Positions 16,917 to 25,366 of a stretch of DNA of 64,000 bases are shown piece by piece. The stretch covers positions 4,092,001 to 4,156,000 of the forward strand of contig NZ_CP011773.1 in NCBI RefSeq assembly GCF_001021385.1. Direction: 5' to 3'. Positions within the stretch are counted from its first letter, which is position 1; each line of letters starts with the position of its first letter. The notes beneath the pieces were generated by a model that had not been told where the DNA came from, ran no database searches, and saw nothing but the letters and a program-made list of their open reading frames with translations. The stretch comes from Mycobacterium sp. EPa45. Its GTDB lineage: Bacteria > Actinomycetota > Actinomycetes > Mycobacteriales > Mycobacteriaceae. The translations under genes were made by a program, and so were the position numbers.

Positions 16917-18961
16917 GACAATCCCTCGGTGAGCACACCGTCGCGCAGGTGCAGGGTGCGCGGGCACAGCTCTTCCAACCCGACGAAGTCGTGCGAGATC
17001 ACCACGACGGTCAGGCCGCTGTTGCGGCGCAGGTCGCTCAGCAACCGCAGCAAGCCACGCTGGCTGGCGGCGTCCAACCCGGCCAGCGGCTCGTCGAGAA
17101 TCAACGCCTGCGGTGAGCGGGCCAGTAGCCCGGCGATCACCACCCGGCGCATCTGACCGCCCGAGAGCTGGTCGACGCGGCGCCCGGCCAGCGACGCATC
17201 GAGGCCCACCTTGGCCAGCGCGGCGCTCACCCGAGCGGTGTCATGCGGCGAAAAGCCGCCAGCAGAAGCAACTTCGGAGTCGACGTGGCTGCGCATCAGC
17301 TGCAACCGCGCAGCCTGAAAGGCGATCGCCACTTCACCCACACAGTCCGGTGCAGGGCGCCCGCGCACCAGGCACGAACCAGCCGTTGGTGTGGTCAGAC
17401 CCGCCATGATCCAGGCGAGCGTGGACTTTCCTGACCCGTTGCCGCCGTGAATCAGAAGACCGTCACCCTCGTGGACGGAAAAGGTGACGTCGGTCAACGC
17501 GGGCTTGGCCCATGGTGTCCCCGCGGCGTATTCGTGGGTGACGTGCCCGAGCTGAAGCACCGGTTTGGCGGCGCGCGGCGTCGCGCTCACCGTCGCGGTG
17601 GGTGCAGCGGCGCTTTCGACCATGTCGGTGTTGTCGAGCGACTCGGTGAGATTGACGGTGCGGTCGGCGCTGTCGGCTTCGTTGTTGTAGTGGGTGATCG
17701 ACACCAGGGCCATTTGATGACGTTCGGTCAGACCGGACAACACACTGAGCAGTGCTTCGCGCCCGCGCTGGTCGACCATGCTGGTGACCTCGTCGGCAAT
17801 CAACATCGACGGTTGGCGGGCCAACGCCGCGGCCACCGCCAGACGTTGAAGCTCGCCGCCGGACAGCCCACCGGTGTCCCGCTCCTCCATGCCGGCCAGG
17901 CCGACCTCGTCGAGCAACGCCGCAATGTCGGTGCGGGTTCCCGGCGGCAGGCCGAAGACGACGTCGTCGGCGACTCGCGTTCCCAGGACCTGACTTTCGG
18001 GGTGCTGCATGATCACGGCCGTCCCGCCGAGCTGCCCTAGACCGATGGCGCCGGGCCGCTCGATCAAACCCGATGTGGGTGGCCGCCCGGACAGCAGCAG
18101 CATCAGCGTCGTCTTCCCGGAGCCGTTGGCACCGGTGATCGCCACGTGTTCCCCGGCCTCGACGTCCAAACTCAGCGGGCGGAGTGCGTCGTGCGCAGCG
18201 TTGGGATAGCGGAAGCGGGCGTCGACCAGGCGCACCGGAACCGGTGCGACCGGCCCCGATTCGTCCGGGGTTTCGAGCTTGTGTACGTCGGGAATGCCGC
18301 GCAACCGATCCAGCACCCGCGAGAGCGCCCACCACCCGACCAGGGTCACGACCATGATCGAGAAGATCGCGTAGACCATCAGCAGCGCGGGCCAGTACTG
18401 CAAGGCGACACCGAACACGTGCCGAGCGTCTTCGGCTGCCGGCCGGAAGGGCTCGAAGCGCGACATCACCGAGACCACGCCGTCGAAGTTGGCGGTCATC
18501 GCCGAGAAGGTCAGCGTGCGCAGCCGAACCAGCACGGTCAGCGCGGCGATGATGAAGACACCGAAGACCACACCGGCCACCAGCCCCACCGCGATGACGG
18601 TCGGGGTGCCGCGTCCGCGGCGTTTCATGATGCCGGCCAGGCCGCCGACGTACGCGCAGTTGACCACGACCATCAGTCCGCTGATCCCCGCGATCAGGAA
18701 CGCGACGACGCCGGCGGCGAAGGTCGCGGCCAGCAGCACCCGGATGCGGTAGCGGTAACCGAGCAGACCCATCGGCACGGTGGTGAGAAGCGACAGACCC
18801 CCCGCAAACGGCACAATGACCGAGATGATCGCCAGCGCGGCGGCTAGCGCCGCCATCACGGAGGCCTGGGCCATCTCGACCGGCGACAGCGCGCGGGCGG
18901 CCCGGCGATCGACCGTCGGGCGGGACGGCTGCGCGGGCGCCTCCGGTCTCGTCGCGGTCAT
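16913..18961 (-). CDS. ECF transporter fusion: S-component-like membrane domain plus two ATPase domains
   Basis: A 682-residue three-part fusion. Residues about 25-250 are an integral membrane domain with about six helices ([20 protein letters not shown] onward) resembling ECF S components. Residues about 265-480 are a first ATPase ([28 protein letters not shown]-loop SITHYN). Residues about 500-682 are a second ATPase ([29 protein letters not shown]-loop ISHDF). All nucleotide motifs look intact in both. ATG 18961 is chosen because the longer frame has no ribosome site and covers the marR operator. It is coupled to ecfT. It corresponds to what I recall as Rv2326c. Confidence 0.87.
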   Translation of the reverse strand: MTATRPEAPAQPSRPTVDRRAARALSPVEMAQASVMAALAAALAIISVIVPFAGGLSLLTTVPMGLLGYRYRIRVLLAATFAAGVVAFLIAGISGLMVVVNCAYVGGLAGIMKRRGRGTPTVIAVGLVAGVVFGVFIIAALTVLVRLRTLTFSAMTANFDGVVSVMSRFEPFRPAAEDARHVFGVALQYWPALLMVYAIFSIMVVTLVGWWALSRVLDRLRGIPDVHKLETPDESGPVAPVPVRLVDARFRYPNAAHDALRPLSLDVEAGEHVAITGANGSGKTTLMLLLSGRPPTSGLIERPGAIGLGQLGGTAVIMQHPESQVLGTRVADDVVFGLPPGTRTDIAALLDEVGLAGMEERDTGGLSGGELQRLAVAAALARQPSMLIADEVTSMVDQRGREALLSVLSGLTERHQMALVSITHYNNEADSADRTVNLTESLDNTDMVESAAAPTATVSATPRAAKPVLQLGHVTHEYAAGTPWAKPALTDVTFSVHEGDGLLIHGGNGSGKSTLAWIMAGLTTPTAGSCLVRGRPAPDCVGEVAIAFQAARLQLMRSHVDSEVASAGGFSPHDTARVSAALAKVGLDASLAGRRVDQLSGGQMRRVVIAGLLARSPQALILDEPLAGLDAASQRGLLRLLSDLRRNSGLTVVVISHDFVGLEELCPRTLHLRDGVLTEGLS

Positions 18962-19068
18962 CACCTGATTCTGCCAGTCGCCGCGGGCTGCTAGTCGGTT
19001 CGACCTGCCGCGGCAGGCGCCGGCTGTGCACATGCTGTGAGAAAGCCCACCCGGCTCGGCGGGAGACA

Positions 19069-19085
19069 ACATAGTATTTCTATGT
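19069..19085. promoter_or_regulatory. Probable MarR operator ACATAG-N5-CTATGT
   Basis: A perfect 6-base inverted repeat, ACATAG TATTT CTATGT, lies 12 bases before the marR ATG. It overlaps a -10-like TAAATA (19085-19090) placed seven bases before the start, which would make the marR transcript leaderless. A second weaker palindrome CTAT-ATAG spans 19080-19093. AT-rich dyads in this place are typical MarR autoregulatory sites. Confidence 0.65.
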
Positions 19086-19097
19086 AAATATAGATGT

Positions 19098-19577
19098 ATG
19101 AGTCCGACGCCCACTCAGGGACGTCCCGGCGCCGCTGCCTCCGGCCAGGCCGGCCTGGGTTCTGATCTGCTCACAGTCGTTGCCCGGCTCAACCGGCTGG
19201 CCACCCAGCGCATCCGGCTGCCGCTGCCCTGGGCGCAGGCCCGACTGCTCGGCACCATCGACGACCAGGGTGAGGCCCGCATCTCCGACCTCGCCGAGCT
19301 CGACCACTGCTCCCAGCCGACGATGACGACCCAAGTTCGTCGCCTCGAAGACGCCGGCCTGGTGGCCCGCACCCCCGACCCCGCCGACGCGCGCGCGGTC
19401 CGCATCCGCATCACCCCCGAGGGTCAAACCGTGCTGGCCCAAGTCCGCGCGGACCGCGCATCGGTCATCGACCCGCGCATCGAGCGGCTTTCCGAAGAGG
19501 ACCGCGAAACTCTGTCCGCCGCCGTCGAGGCGATGCGTCGCCTGGTCGACGACATCGACAGCTCCCCCGACAAGTAG
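19098..19577 (+). CDS. MarR-family transcriptional regulator
   Basis: A 159-residue winged-helix regulator. The DNA-recognition part is [20 protein letters not shown], followed by the wing [18 protein letters not shown]. The start lacks a Shine-Dalgarno site, consistent with leaderless translation from a promoter just upstream. A dyad operator covers that promoter, suggesting autorepression. Only 17 bases separate it from the MFS transporter gene, so it probably controls that exporter. The ligand is unknown. It matches the position I recall for Rv2327. Confidence 0.9.
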   Translation: MSPTPTQGRPGAAASGQAGLGSDLLTVVARLNRLATQRIRLPLPWAQARLLGTIDDQGEARISDLAELDHCSQPTMTTQVRRLEDAGLVARTPDPADARAVRIRITPEGQTVLAQVRADRASVIDPRIERLSEEDRETLSAAVEAMRRLVDDIDSSPDK

Positions 19578-19594
19578 TAAGGAGTGAGCCACTC

Positions 19595-20806
19595 ATGTGG
19601 CGCCAACCCAAGGCCGTATGGGCCGTCGCGTTCGCTGCCGTCATCGCGTTCATGGGCATCGGACTCGTCGACCCGATCCTCAAACCGATCGCCGACAACC
19701 TCAACGCCACACCGTCACAGGTGTCGCTGCTATTCACCAGCTACATGGCCGTCATGGGCGTGGCGATGCTCGTCACCGGCGTGGTGTCCAGCCGCATCGG
19801 CCCGAAGCGCACATTGCTGCTCGGCCTGGTGATCATCATCGCCGGCGCCGGACTGGCCGGGATGAGCGACACCGTGACGGGCATCGTCGGGTGGCGGGCC
19901 CTGTGGGGACTGGGCAATGCACTGTTCATCGCGACGGCGTTGGCCACCATCGTCAGCTCGGCGCGCGGGTCGGTGGCCCAAGCCATCATCCTCTACGAGG
20001 CGGCGCTGGGCCTGGGCATCGCAGTCGGCCCGCTGGCCGGTGGCGTACTCGGCGGAATTTCTTGGCGCGGGCCGTTTTTCGGGGTGTCGGCATTGATGGC
20101 CGTGGCTCTGGTGGTCACGGCGGTGCTGCTGCCTGAGACGCCCCGTCCGGAGCGGATGACGACGCTGGCCGACCCGTTCCGCGCGCTGCGCCATCGCGGC
20201 TTGCTCGGCGTCGCAATCGCCGCGCTGCTCTACAACTTTGGCTTCTTCACCCTGCTGGCGTTCACCCCATTCCCACTCGACATGAACGCGCACCAGATCG
20301 GCTTGATCTTCTTCGGTTGGGGCGTTGCGCTGGCGTTCACCTCGGTGTTCGTCGCTCCGCGGCTGCAGCACAGGTTCGGAACCGTCCGGGTGCTGCTGAC
20401 GAACCTGCTGTGCTTCTCGGCGCTGCTGGTTGTGATGGCCGTCTTCACCGAAGACAAGGCGGCTCTGGCCACCTGCGTAGTGATCGCCGGGTTGTTCATC
20501 GGCATCAACAACACGCTGATCACCGAAACCGTCATGAAGGCCGCGCCCGTCGAACGCGGTGTGGCGTCGGCGGCGTACAGCTTCATGCGGTTCGGCGGCG
20601 CCGCCGTCGCCCCGTGGCTGGCTGGTGTGCTCGGCGAGCGGGTCAGCGTGCACCTGCCGTTCTGGGTAGGTGCCGGTGCGGTGCTGCTCGGCGCCGGGGT
20701 GCTGGCTTTGGCGAGTCGCCATCTGAGCGCTATTGACACAGAGCATGATGAGCTCGAGGAGATCACCGAACAGGCCACCGCGGTGACCGTCGGCAGCGAG
20801 AGCTGA
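19595..20806 (+). CDS. MFS drug/metabolite exporter
   Basis: A 403-residue major facilitator protein with 12 predicted helices. The N-terminal half holds MGIGLVDPILKPIADNL and the loop motif SSRIGPKRTLLLG; motif C-like text YEAALGLGIAVGPLAGGVLG marks the proton-antiporter drug efflux branch. GGAG lies 10 bases before ATG 19595. It is cotranscribed with the MarR regulator, a classic pairing for inducible efflux. The cytoplasmic tail is acidic (HDELEEITEQ). Substrates cannot be predicted. Confidence 0.88.
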   Translation: MWRQPKAVWAVAFAAVIAFMGIGLVDPILKPIADNLNATPSQVSLLFTSYMAVMGVAMLVTGVVSSRIGPKRTLLLGLVIIIAGAGLAGMSDTVTGIVGWRALWGLGNALFIATALATIVSSARGSVAQAIILYEAALGLGIAVGPLAGGVLGGISWRGPFFGVSALMAVALVVTAVLLPETPRPERMTTLADPFRALRHRGLLGVAIAALLYNFGFFTLLAFTPFPLDMNAHQIGLIFFGWGVALAFTSVFVAPRLQHRFGTVRVLLTNLLCFSALLVVMAVFTEDKAALATCVVIAGLFIGINNTLITETVMKAAPVERGVASAAYSFMRFGGAAVAPWLAGVLGERVSVHLPFWVGAGAVLLGAGVLALASRHLSAIDTEHDELEEITEQATAVTVGSES

Positions 20807-20832
20807 CGCGGGGGCCGACCCAGAGGAGAACG

Positions 20833-21705
20833 ATGCAGTTCTGGTGCGGCACCCCGTTCATGAAACCGACGGAATCTGTGGCCGTCGCACGCATGGTCGA
20901 TGAAGCCGGCTACGACGGCATGATCTGCGCCGACCACCTGATCTATCCGCGGGACCTACGCTCGCCCTACCCGTCGCCGACCGGTAAGCCGGGCTGGCCC
21001 CCGGAGACCGCGTGGCCGGACACCTGGGTGCTGATCGGGGCAATGGCCGCCGTGACAACGAATCTACGGTTCTCCAACGCGGTCTATGTCGCGCCGGCCC
21101 GCCCCCTGATCGAAGTCGCCAAGGTGGTGGCGACAGCGGCCTCGTTGTCGGAGGGCCGCGTGTCTCTCGGCGTCGGAATCGGTTGGATGCGTGAGGAATA
21201 CGAGCTGCTGGGTCAGGATTTCGGCAACCGCGGCAACCGTCTCGACGAAATGATTCCCGCACTGCGGGCGCTATGGCAGGGCGGCTGGGTGTCGTGGAGT
21301 GGTCGCTACTATGACGTGCCGGAGATGATGATCGAGCCGCATCCGCCGCAGCCGGTGCCCATCCTGTGCGGCGGGGAATCCGATGCCGCGCTGCGCCGCG
21401 CCGCAGCTTTGTGCGACGGGTGGATCGGTACGGCTTACGCCTGGGACGACGCGAAGGGCTACGTGTCCAAACTGGACGCGTTGCGCCGCGAATTCGGCCG
21501 CGCCGAGGAACCTTTCGACATCATGCTCGCGTTGATCGATCCGCCGTCGGCGGACCTCTACAAGCGTGCCGAAGACATCGGCATCACCGCGGTGATGTGC
21601 GCCCCATGGATGACGGACCCTGCCGTCGCCACCGGCAGCGACGTCGAGCGTTATCGCGGGCCGATCGAGCGGTTCGCTGAAACGGTTGTCGCCCAATGCC
21701 ACTGA
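20833..21705 (+). CDS. F420-type luciferase-like oxidoreductase
   Basis: A 290-residue LLM-class enzyme of the mycobacterial F420-dependent type. Motifs are DEAGYDGMICADHLIYP, RLSNAVYVAPARPL-like RFSNAVYVAPARPL, and LGVGIGWMREEYELLGQDF. The C-terminal part has PVPILCGGESDAALRRAA. AGGAGAACG precedes ATG 20833, which is 26 bases after the MFS stop, so it is probably in the MarR-controlled operon. The reaction is unknown. The 3' end is only four bases from the convergent bestrophin gene stop. Confidence 0.85.
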   Translation: MQFWCGTPFMKPTESVAVARMVDEAGYDGMICADHLIYPRDLRSPYPSPTGKPGWPPETAWPDTWVLIGAMAAVTTNLRFSNAVYVAPARPLIEVAKVVATAASLSEGRVSLGVGIGWMREEYELLGQDFGNRGNRLDEMIPALRALWQGGWVSWSGRYYDVPEMMIEPHPPQPVPILCGGESDAALRRAAALCDGWIGTAYAWDDAKGYVSKLDALRREFGRAEEPFDIMLALIDPPSADLYKRAEDIGITAVMCAPWMTDPAVATGSDVERYRGPIERFAETVVAQCH

Positions 21706-21709
21706 GCGC

Positions 21710-22648
21710 TCACATCCAGATGGTCGCGTTCGCGCTTTCCCTGGGCTGAGCCAGCGGGTGACCCTTCCCCAACAAGTCGCCGGTGATGACGGCACAGAAT
21801 CGGTACATCGCGATGTCGAAGATCCCGTTGTGCATGGGTTGTTCGATGAAGTGCCCAAGCCGTTCGGCCCCGATGAACACGGCCATCAACAACAGGCCGA
21901 TGATCACCCCGGCGTAGGGATGCGACGAGCCGTCCAGCCGGCTGAACGCCATCACCGCGAAGAACCAGGCCAGCCCGCGGATGAATACCTCGTATTGCAG
22001 CGGGATCGGTTCGTTGCGGATGCGCTCCAGACCGCTCTGGGCGGTGACCAGAGCGGTGTTGACGCTCATCAGCATCACGCGGGCCTGATCGTCGATGTGG
22101 CCCTTCGCCGACAGGGTCTGGATGTCGACTGCTTGGCGAGTCATCAAATCGGTGGCGTTGATGTCGGCGGGATCCTCGGGCGTGAGATCGGCGACGCCGG
22201 GAAGCGCAGGAATCTTGCGGAGGTCCGCAGCCAGCTGCCAGGCGTAGCGCACCTGGCGGCGGCGCATCCGACTCACGATGCCCGCCATCTCGGGCGCACC
22301 GGAGTCGACAGAGCACAGAGCGTTGTACGTGGCGCGGGAATTGATGATGACGTTGCCCCACAGCGTGCGCGCCTCCCACCACCGGTTGTAGGCGGTGGTG
22401 TTGCGGAAACCGATGAACACCGAGGCGCCGATACCCAACACCGACAGCACGGCCGAGGCGTAGTCGATCTGGGTGGGGTCGGGGATGGGAATCAGAATCG
22501 CGGCCACCACGACGATGGCCAGCAGATCCCAGCGCATCTGCCAACACACGAGACCGGACACCTTGAGCGGGCCCAGTTTCCCGACGCTACGGATCACCGC
22601 GTCAGCGTATTGCTCATAAGGCAGCGTCGACGAGATTTCCGACCGCAT
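21710..22648 (-). CDS. Bestrophin-family ion channel homologue
   Basis: A 312-residue membrane protein. The family hallmark FIGFRNTTAYNRWWEARTLW lies near residue 80 and is followed by GNVIINSRA. Four hydrophobic segments are visible, including WDLLAIVVVAAILIPIP and HPYAGVIIGLLLMAVFIG. Bacterial bestrophin homologues form pentameric ion channels. The start at 22648 lies inside the VIT1-like gene (35-base overlap), so the two should be cotranslated. Whether it conducts cations or anions cannot be read from sequence. Confidence 0.83.
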   Translation of the reverse strand: MRSEISSTLPYEQYADAVIRSVGKLGPLKVSGLVCWQMRWDLLAIVVVAAILIPIPDPTQIDYASAVLSVLGIGASVFIGFRNTTAYNRWWEARTLWGNVIINSRATYNALCSVDSGAPEMAGIVSRMRRRQVRYAWQLAADLRKIPALPGVADLTPEDPADINATDLMTRQAVDIQTLSAKGHIDDQARVMLMSVNTALVTAQSGLERIRNEPIPLQYEVFIRGLAWFFAVMAFSRLDGSSHPYAGVIIGLLLMAVFIGAERLGHFIEQPMHNGIFDIAMYRFCAVITGDLLGKGHPLAQPRESANATIWM

Positions 22649-23342
22649 AGGTCGCGGCGATCGCGATCGCCCCGAACATCAGCTGCCGCCCGGCGCCGAA
22701 CCAGAGCGACCCCTTGGTGAATCGGGCAGCCACCGCGCCGGCCACAACCAACCCGGCCGCGCTGAACAGCAGACCGAGCCAGAGCTTCTCGGCGCCAAAC
22801 AGATAAGGCAGCAGCGGGATGACCGCCCCGAGCGCGAACATCACGAAGGACGAGATGGCGGCGACCCTCGGCGACGGCTTCTCCCGCGGGTCGACTCCGA
22901 GCTCCTGGGCCAGGTGAAAGTGCACCGCCCGGTCCTCGTCGCGGTGAATTTCCTCGGTGGCCTGCCGCGCAGTGGCCTCAGACATTCCCATGTCCATCAA
23001 CATCGACACGAGTTCGTCGCGTTCGGCGTGCGGATGGCGCTCGAAAGAACGCCGTTCGATACGCACCTGGGAGTCGATTTGTTCGTTGGCCGTCGTGACG
23101 GACGTATATTCGCCGAGCGCCATCGAGAACGCTCCCGCCAGCAGTCCGGCCACCCCGCTGAGCACCACCGTGTGGGCCCCACCACCGGCCGCGACCCCGG
23201 CGATCAGAGCGCTGTTGGAAACCAATCCGTCCATCGCTCCGAACGTCGCCGCACGCAGCCAGCCTCCCGTGACGTCGGGATGTGAGTGATCGATCTCGTG
23301 GGGCAACTGATCCGGCGCCGTGTCCCCCTCGAACTCCGACAT
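22614..23342 (-). CDS. VIT1/CCC1-family metal transporter
   Basis: A 242-residue VIT1/CCC1 protein, which transports Fe2+ or Mn2+. Helix 1-2 text is FGAMDGLVSNSALIAGVAAG and AGAFSMALGEYTSV. Between them and helix 3 is an acidic/His metal-binding domain (ATEEIHRDEDRAVHFHLAQE). The last helices are FVMFALGAVIPLLPYLF and LWLGLLFSAAGLVV. It is the first gene of a two-gene unit with the bestrophin homologue. It is transcribed divergently from the acyl-CoA oxidase-like gene. Confidence 0.88.
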   Translation of the reverse strand: MSEFEGDTAPDQLPHEIDHSHPDVTGGWLRAATFGAMDGLVSNSALIAGVAAGGGAHTVVLSGVAGLLAGAFSMALGEYTSVTTANEQIDSQVRIERRSFERHPHAERDELVSMLMDMGMSEATARQATEEIHRDEDRAVHFHLAQELGVDPREKPSPRVAAISSFVMFALGAVIPLLPYLFGAEKLWLGLLFSAAGLVVAGAVAARFTKGSLWFGAGRQLMFGAIAIAATYAVGNLVDAAL

Positions 23343-23443
23343 AGCGCCATTGAACGCCAGGCCGCCGGCTCACATGGACTCAGGTTTACCTGTGTTTGCC
23401 ACATCCGCGTTTGCCGAAAGCGCAGCGGGGATACCTTCATGCC

Positions 23444-25363
23444 ATGACCACCACTGCGGAGCACCTGCGGAACGCGCTCGACGGCCGTTGGCGAGACGTC
23501 AAGAACGCCGTGCGCGCCGAACTTTCCACCGAAGTATTCCGGCCGCACTACACGCCCAACACCGTCATCGCCCGCGCGAAGGTGGCTGAGCAGATGAAGA
23601 TCATGGCGGCCCACGGCGCCGCCGAGGACGGGTTCCGGAAGGAGCACGGCGGCAATGGTGACGTGGGCGCCGCGGTCACCCGCATCGAGATGCTCGCGAT
23701 GTCGGACCTGTCGTTGATGGTCAAGGCGGGCGTGCAGTGGGGCCTGTTCGGCGGGGCCATCGAGAACCTCGGGACCGAGCGTCATCACAAGGCGTACGTG
23801 CAGCGCATCATCGACCTGGATCTGGTGGGCTGCTTCGGCATGACCGAGACCGGGCACGGCAGCGACGTTCAGTCCCTGGAGACCACCGCCACCTACGACC
23901 CGGCGACCCAGGAATTCGTGATCAACTCCCCCACTCCGACGTCGCGCAAGGATTACATCGGCGGCGCTGCCGAAACCGCCCGGGTGTCAGCAGTTTTCGC
24001 GCAGTTGATCACGAACGGCGAATCACACGGGGTGCACTGTTTCGTGGTGCCGCTGCGCGACGAGGACGGCAACGACCTACCTGGCATCACCACCTCGGAC
24101 TGCCACTACAAGGGCGGCCTGCCCGGCGTCGACAACGGCCGGATCATGTTCGACAACGTCCGCATACCGCGAGACAACCTGTTGAACAAGTACGGCGACG
24201 TGGCGGCCGACGGCACCTATTCGTCACCGATCGAGAACGTCAACCGGCGCTTCTTCACGATGCTCGGAACGTTGATCCGCGGCCGCGTGACCGTCGGCGG
24301 CAGCGCAGCGGCCGCCGGACGGGTGGCATTGGACATTGCGGTGCGCTATGCGTTGCAGCGCAAGCAGTTCAGCGCCCCGGACGACGAAGGCGAGGTGCTG
24401 ATCATGGACTACCTGGTGCACCAGCGCCGGCTCTTCCCCCTGATCGCCCGCTCGTACGCGTTGCAGTTCGCCCAGAACGAGTTGGTCGCCCGGCTGCACG
24501 ACCTGCAGACCGCGGACAATCCCGACGCCGAGGAGCAGCGCGAGCTCGAGTCCCGGGCCGCGGGCCTGAAGGCGGCCAACACCTGGCACACCAGCACCGC
24601 GATCCAGGAAGCCCGCGAAGCATGCGGTGGCGCAGGCTATCTCGCCGAGAACCGGTTGATCGCGCTGCGCGCCGACACCGACGTGTTCACCACCTTCGAG
24701 GGTGACAACCACGTGCTGACCCAGCTGGTGGCCAAGGAGCTGCTGACTGCCTACGCCGACGACATCAAGGGCATGAGCCCGGTCGAGTGGGTACGCTTCG
24801 CGGCCAACTTTGCCGGCGGTCGGGTGCTGAAAAGAACTGCGGCCGAGACGATCATGCAGACCATCCTCGACTCCCGCCAGGACAACGAGGAAGAAGGCAG
24901 CCTGTTCAACCGCGGCACGCAGGTCCAGATGTTCGAGGATCGAGAGCAGTACCTGTTGTCGTCAGTGGCACGCCGGCTGCAGGGCAAGTCCAAGGAGATG
25001 TCGGCGTTCGACGCATTCAATTCGGTGCAGGACCACGTGCTGCACACCGCCAAGGCCCACATCGATCGGATCGTGCTCGAGGCATTCGTCGCCGGTATCG
25101 ACGCCTGCGAGGACGACGAGGCCCGCAACATTCTGGGCATGGTGTGCGACCTGTACGCCCTGTCGGTAATCGAGGACGACAAGGCCTGGTTCATCGAGCA
25201 CCGGTTCCTTTCGACGGAGCGCGCCAAGGCTGTGACCCGAGGCATCAACCAACGCTGCCGCGATCTGCGGCCGCACGCCGAACTCCTGGTCGACGGGTTC
25301 GGGATCCCCGAGCAGCTGCGCTACGCGGAGATGCTGCACCCGGAGAACATCCTCACCGACTAG
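23444..25363 (+). CDS. Acyl-CoA oxidase/dehydrogenase-like flavoenzyme
   Basis: A 639-residue protein, longer than ordinary acyl-CoA dehydrogenases (about 380-400). The FAD/substrate part reads TETGHGSDVQSLETTATYD and NSPTPTSRKDYIGGAAE, wording typical of acyl-CoA oxidases. The catalytic glutamate is likely E419 in FEGDNHVL. A C-terminal oxidase-type helical domain follows (SVIEDDKAWFIEH). It should introduce the alpha-beta double bond into acyl-CoA, either with O2 or an electron-transfer flavoprotein. ATG 23444 is used; an in-frame ATG at 23396 is less likely. The stop is only three bases from the convergent GGDEF-EAL gene. Confidence 0.85.
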   Translation: MTTTAEHLRNALDGRWRDVKNAVRAELSTEVFRPHYTPNTVIARAKVAEQMKIMAAHGAAEDGFRKEHGGNGDVGAAVTRIEMLAMSDLSLMVKAGVQWGLFGGAIENLGTERHHKAYVQRIIDLDLVGCFGMTETGHGSDVQSLETTATYDPATQEFVINSPTPTSRKDYIGGAAETARVSAVFAQLITNGESHGVHCFVVPLRDEDGNDLPGITTSDCHYKGGLPGVDNGRIMFDNVRIPRDNLLNKYGDVAADGTYSSPIENVNRRFFTMLGTLIRGRVTVGGSAAAAGRVALDIAVRYALQRKQFSAPDDEGEVLIMDYLVHQRRLFPLIARSYALQFAQNELVARLHDLQTADNPDAEEQRELESRAAGLKAANTWHTSTAIQEAREACGGAGYLAENRLIALRADTDVFTTFEGDNHVLTQLVAKELLTAYADDIKGMSPVEWVRFAANFAGGRVLKRTAAETIMQTILDSRQDNEEEGSLFNRGTQVQMFEDREQYLLSSVARRLQGKSKEMSAFDAFNSVQDHVLHTAKAHIDRIVLEAFVAGIDACEDDEARNILGMVCDLYALSVIEDDKAWFIEHRFLSTERAKAVTRGINQRCRDLRPHAELLVDGFGIPEQLRYAEMLHPENILTD

Positions 25364-25366
25364 CGG

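Noticed and set aside
18962..19097. Possible vitamin riboswitch before the ECF fusion gene.
   Set aside because: The gap is only 136 bases, shared with the marR promoter, and shows no conserved riboswitch core.
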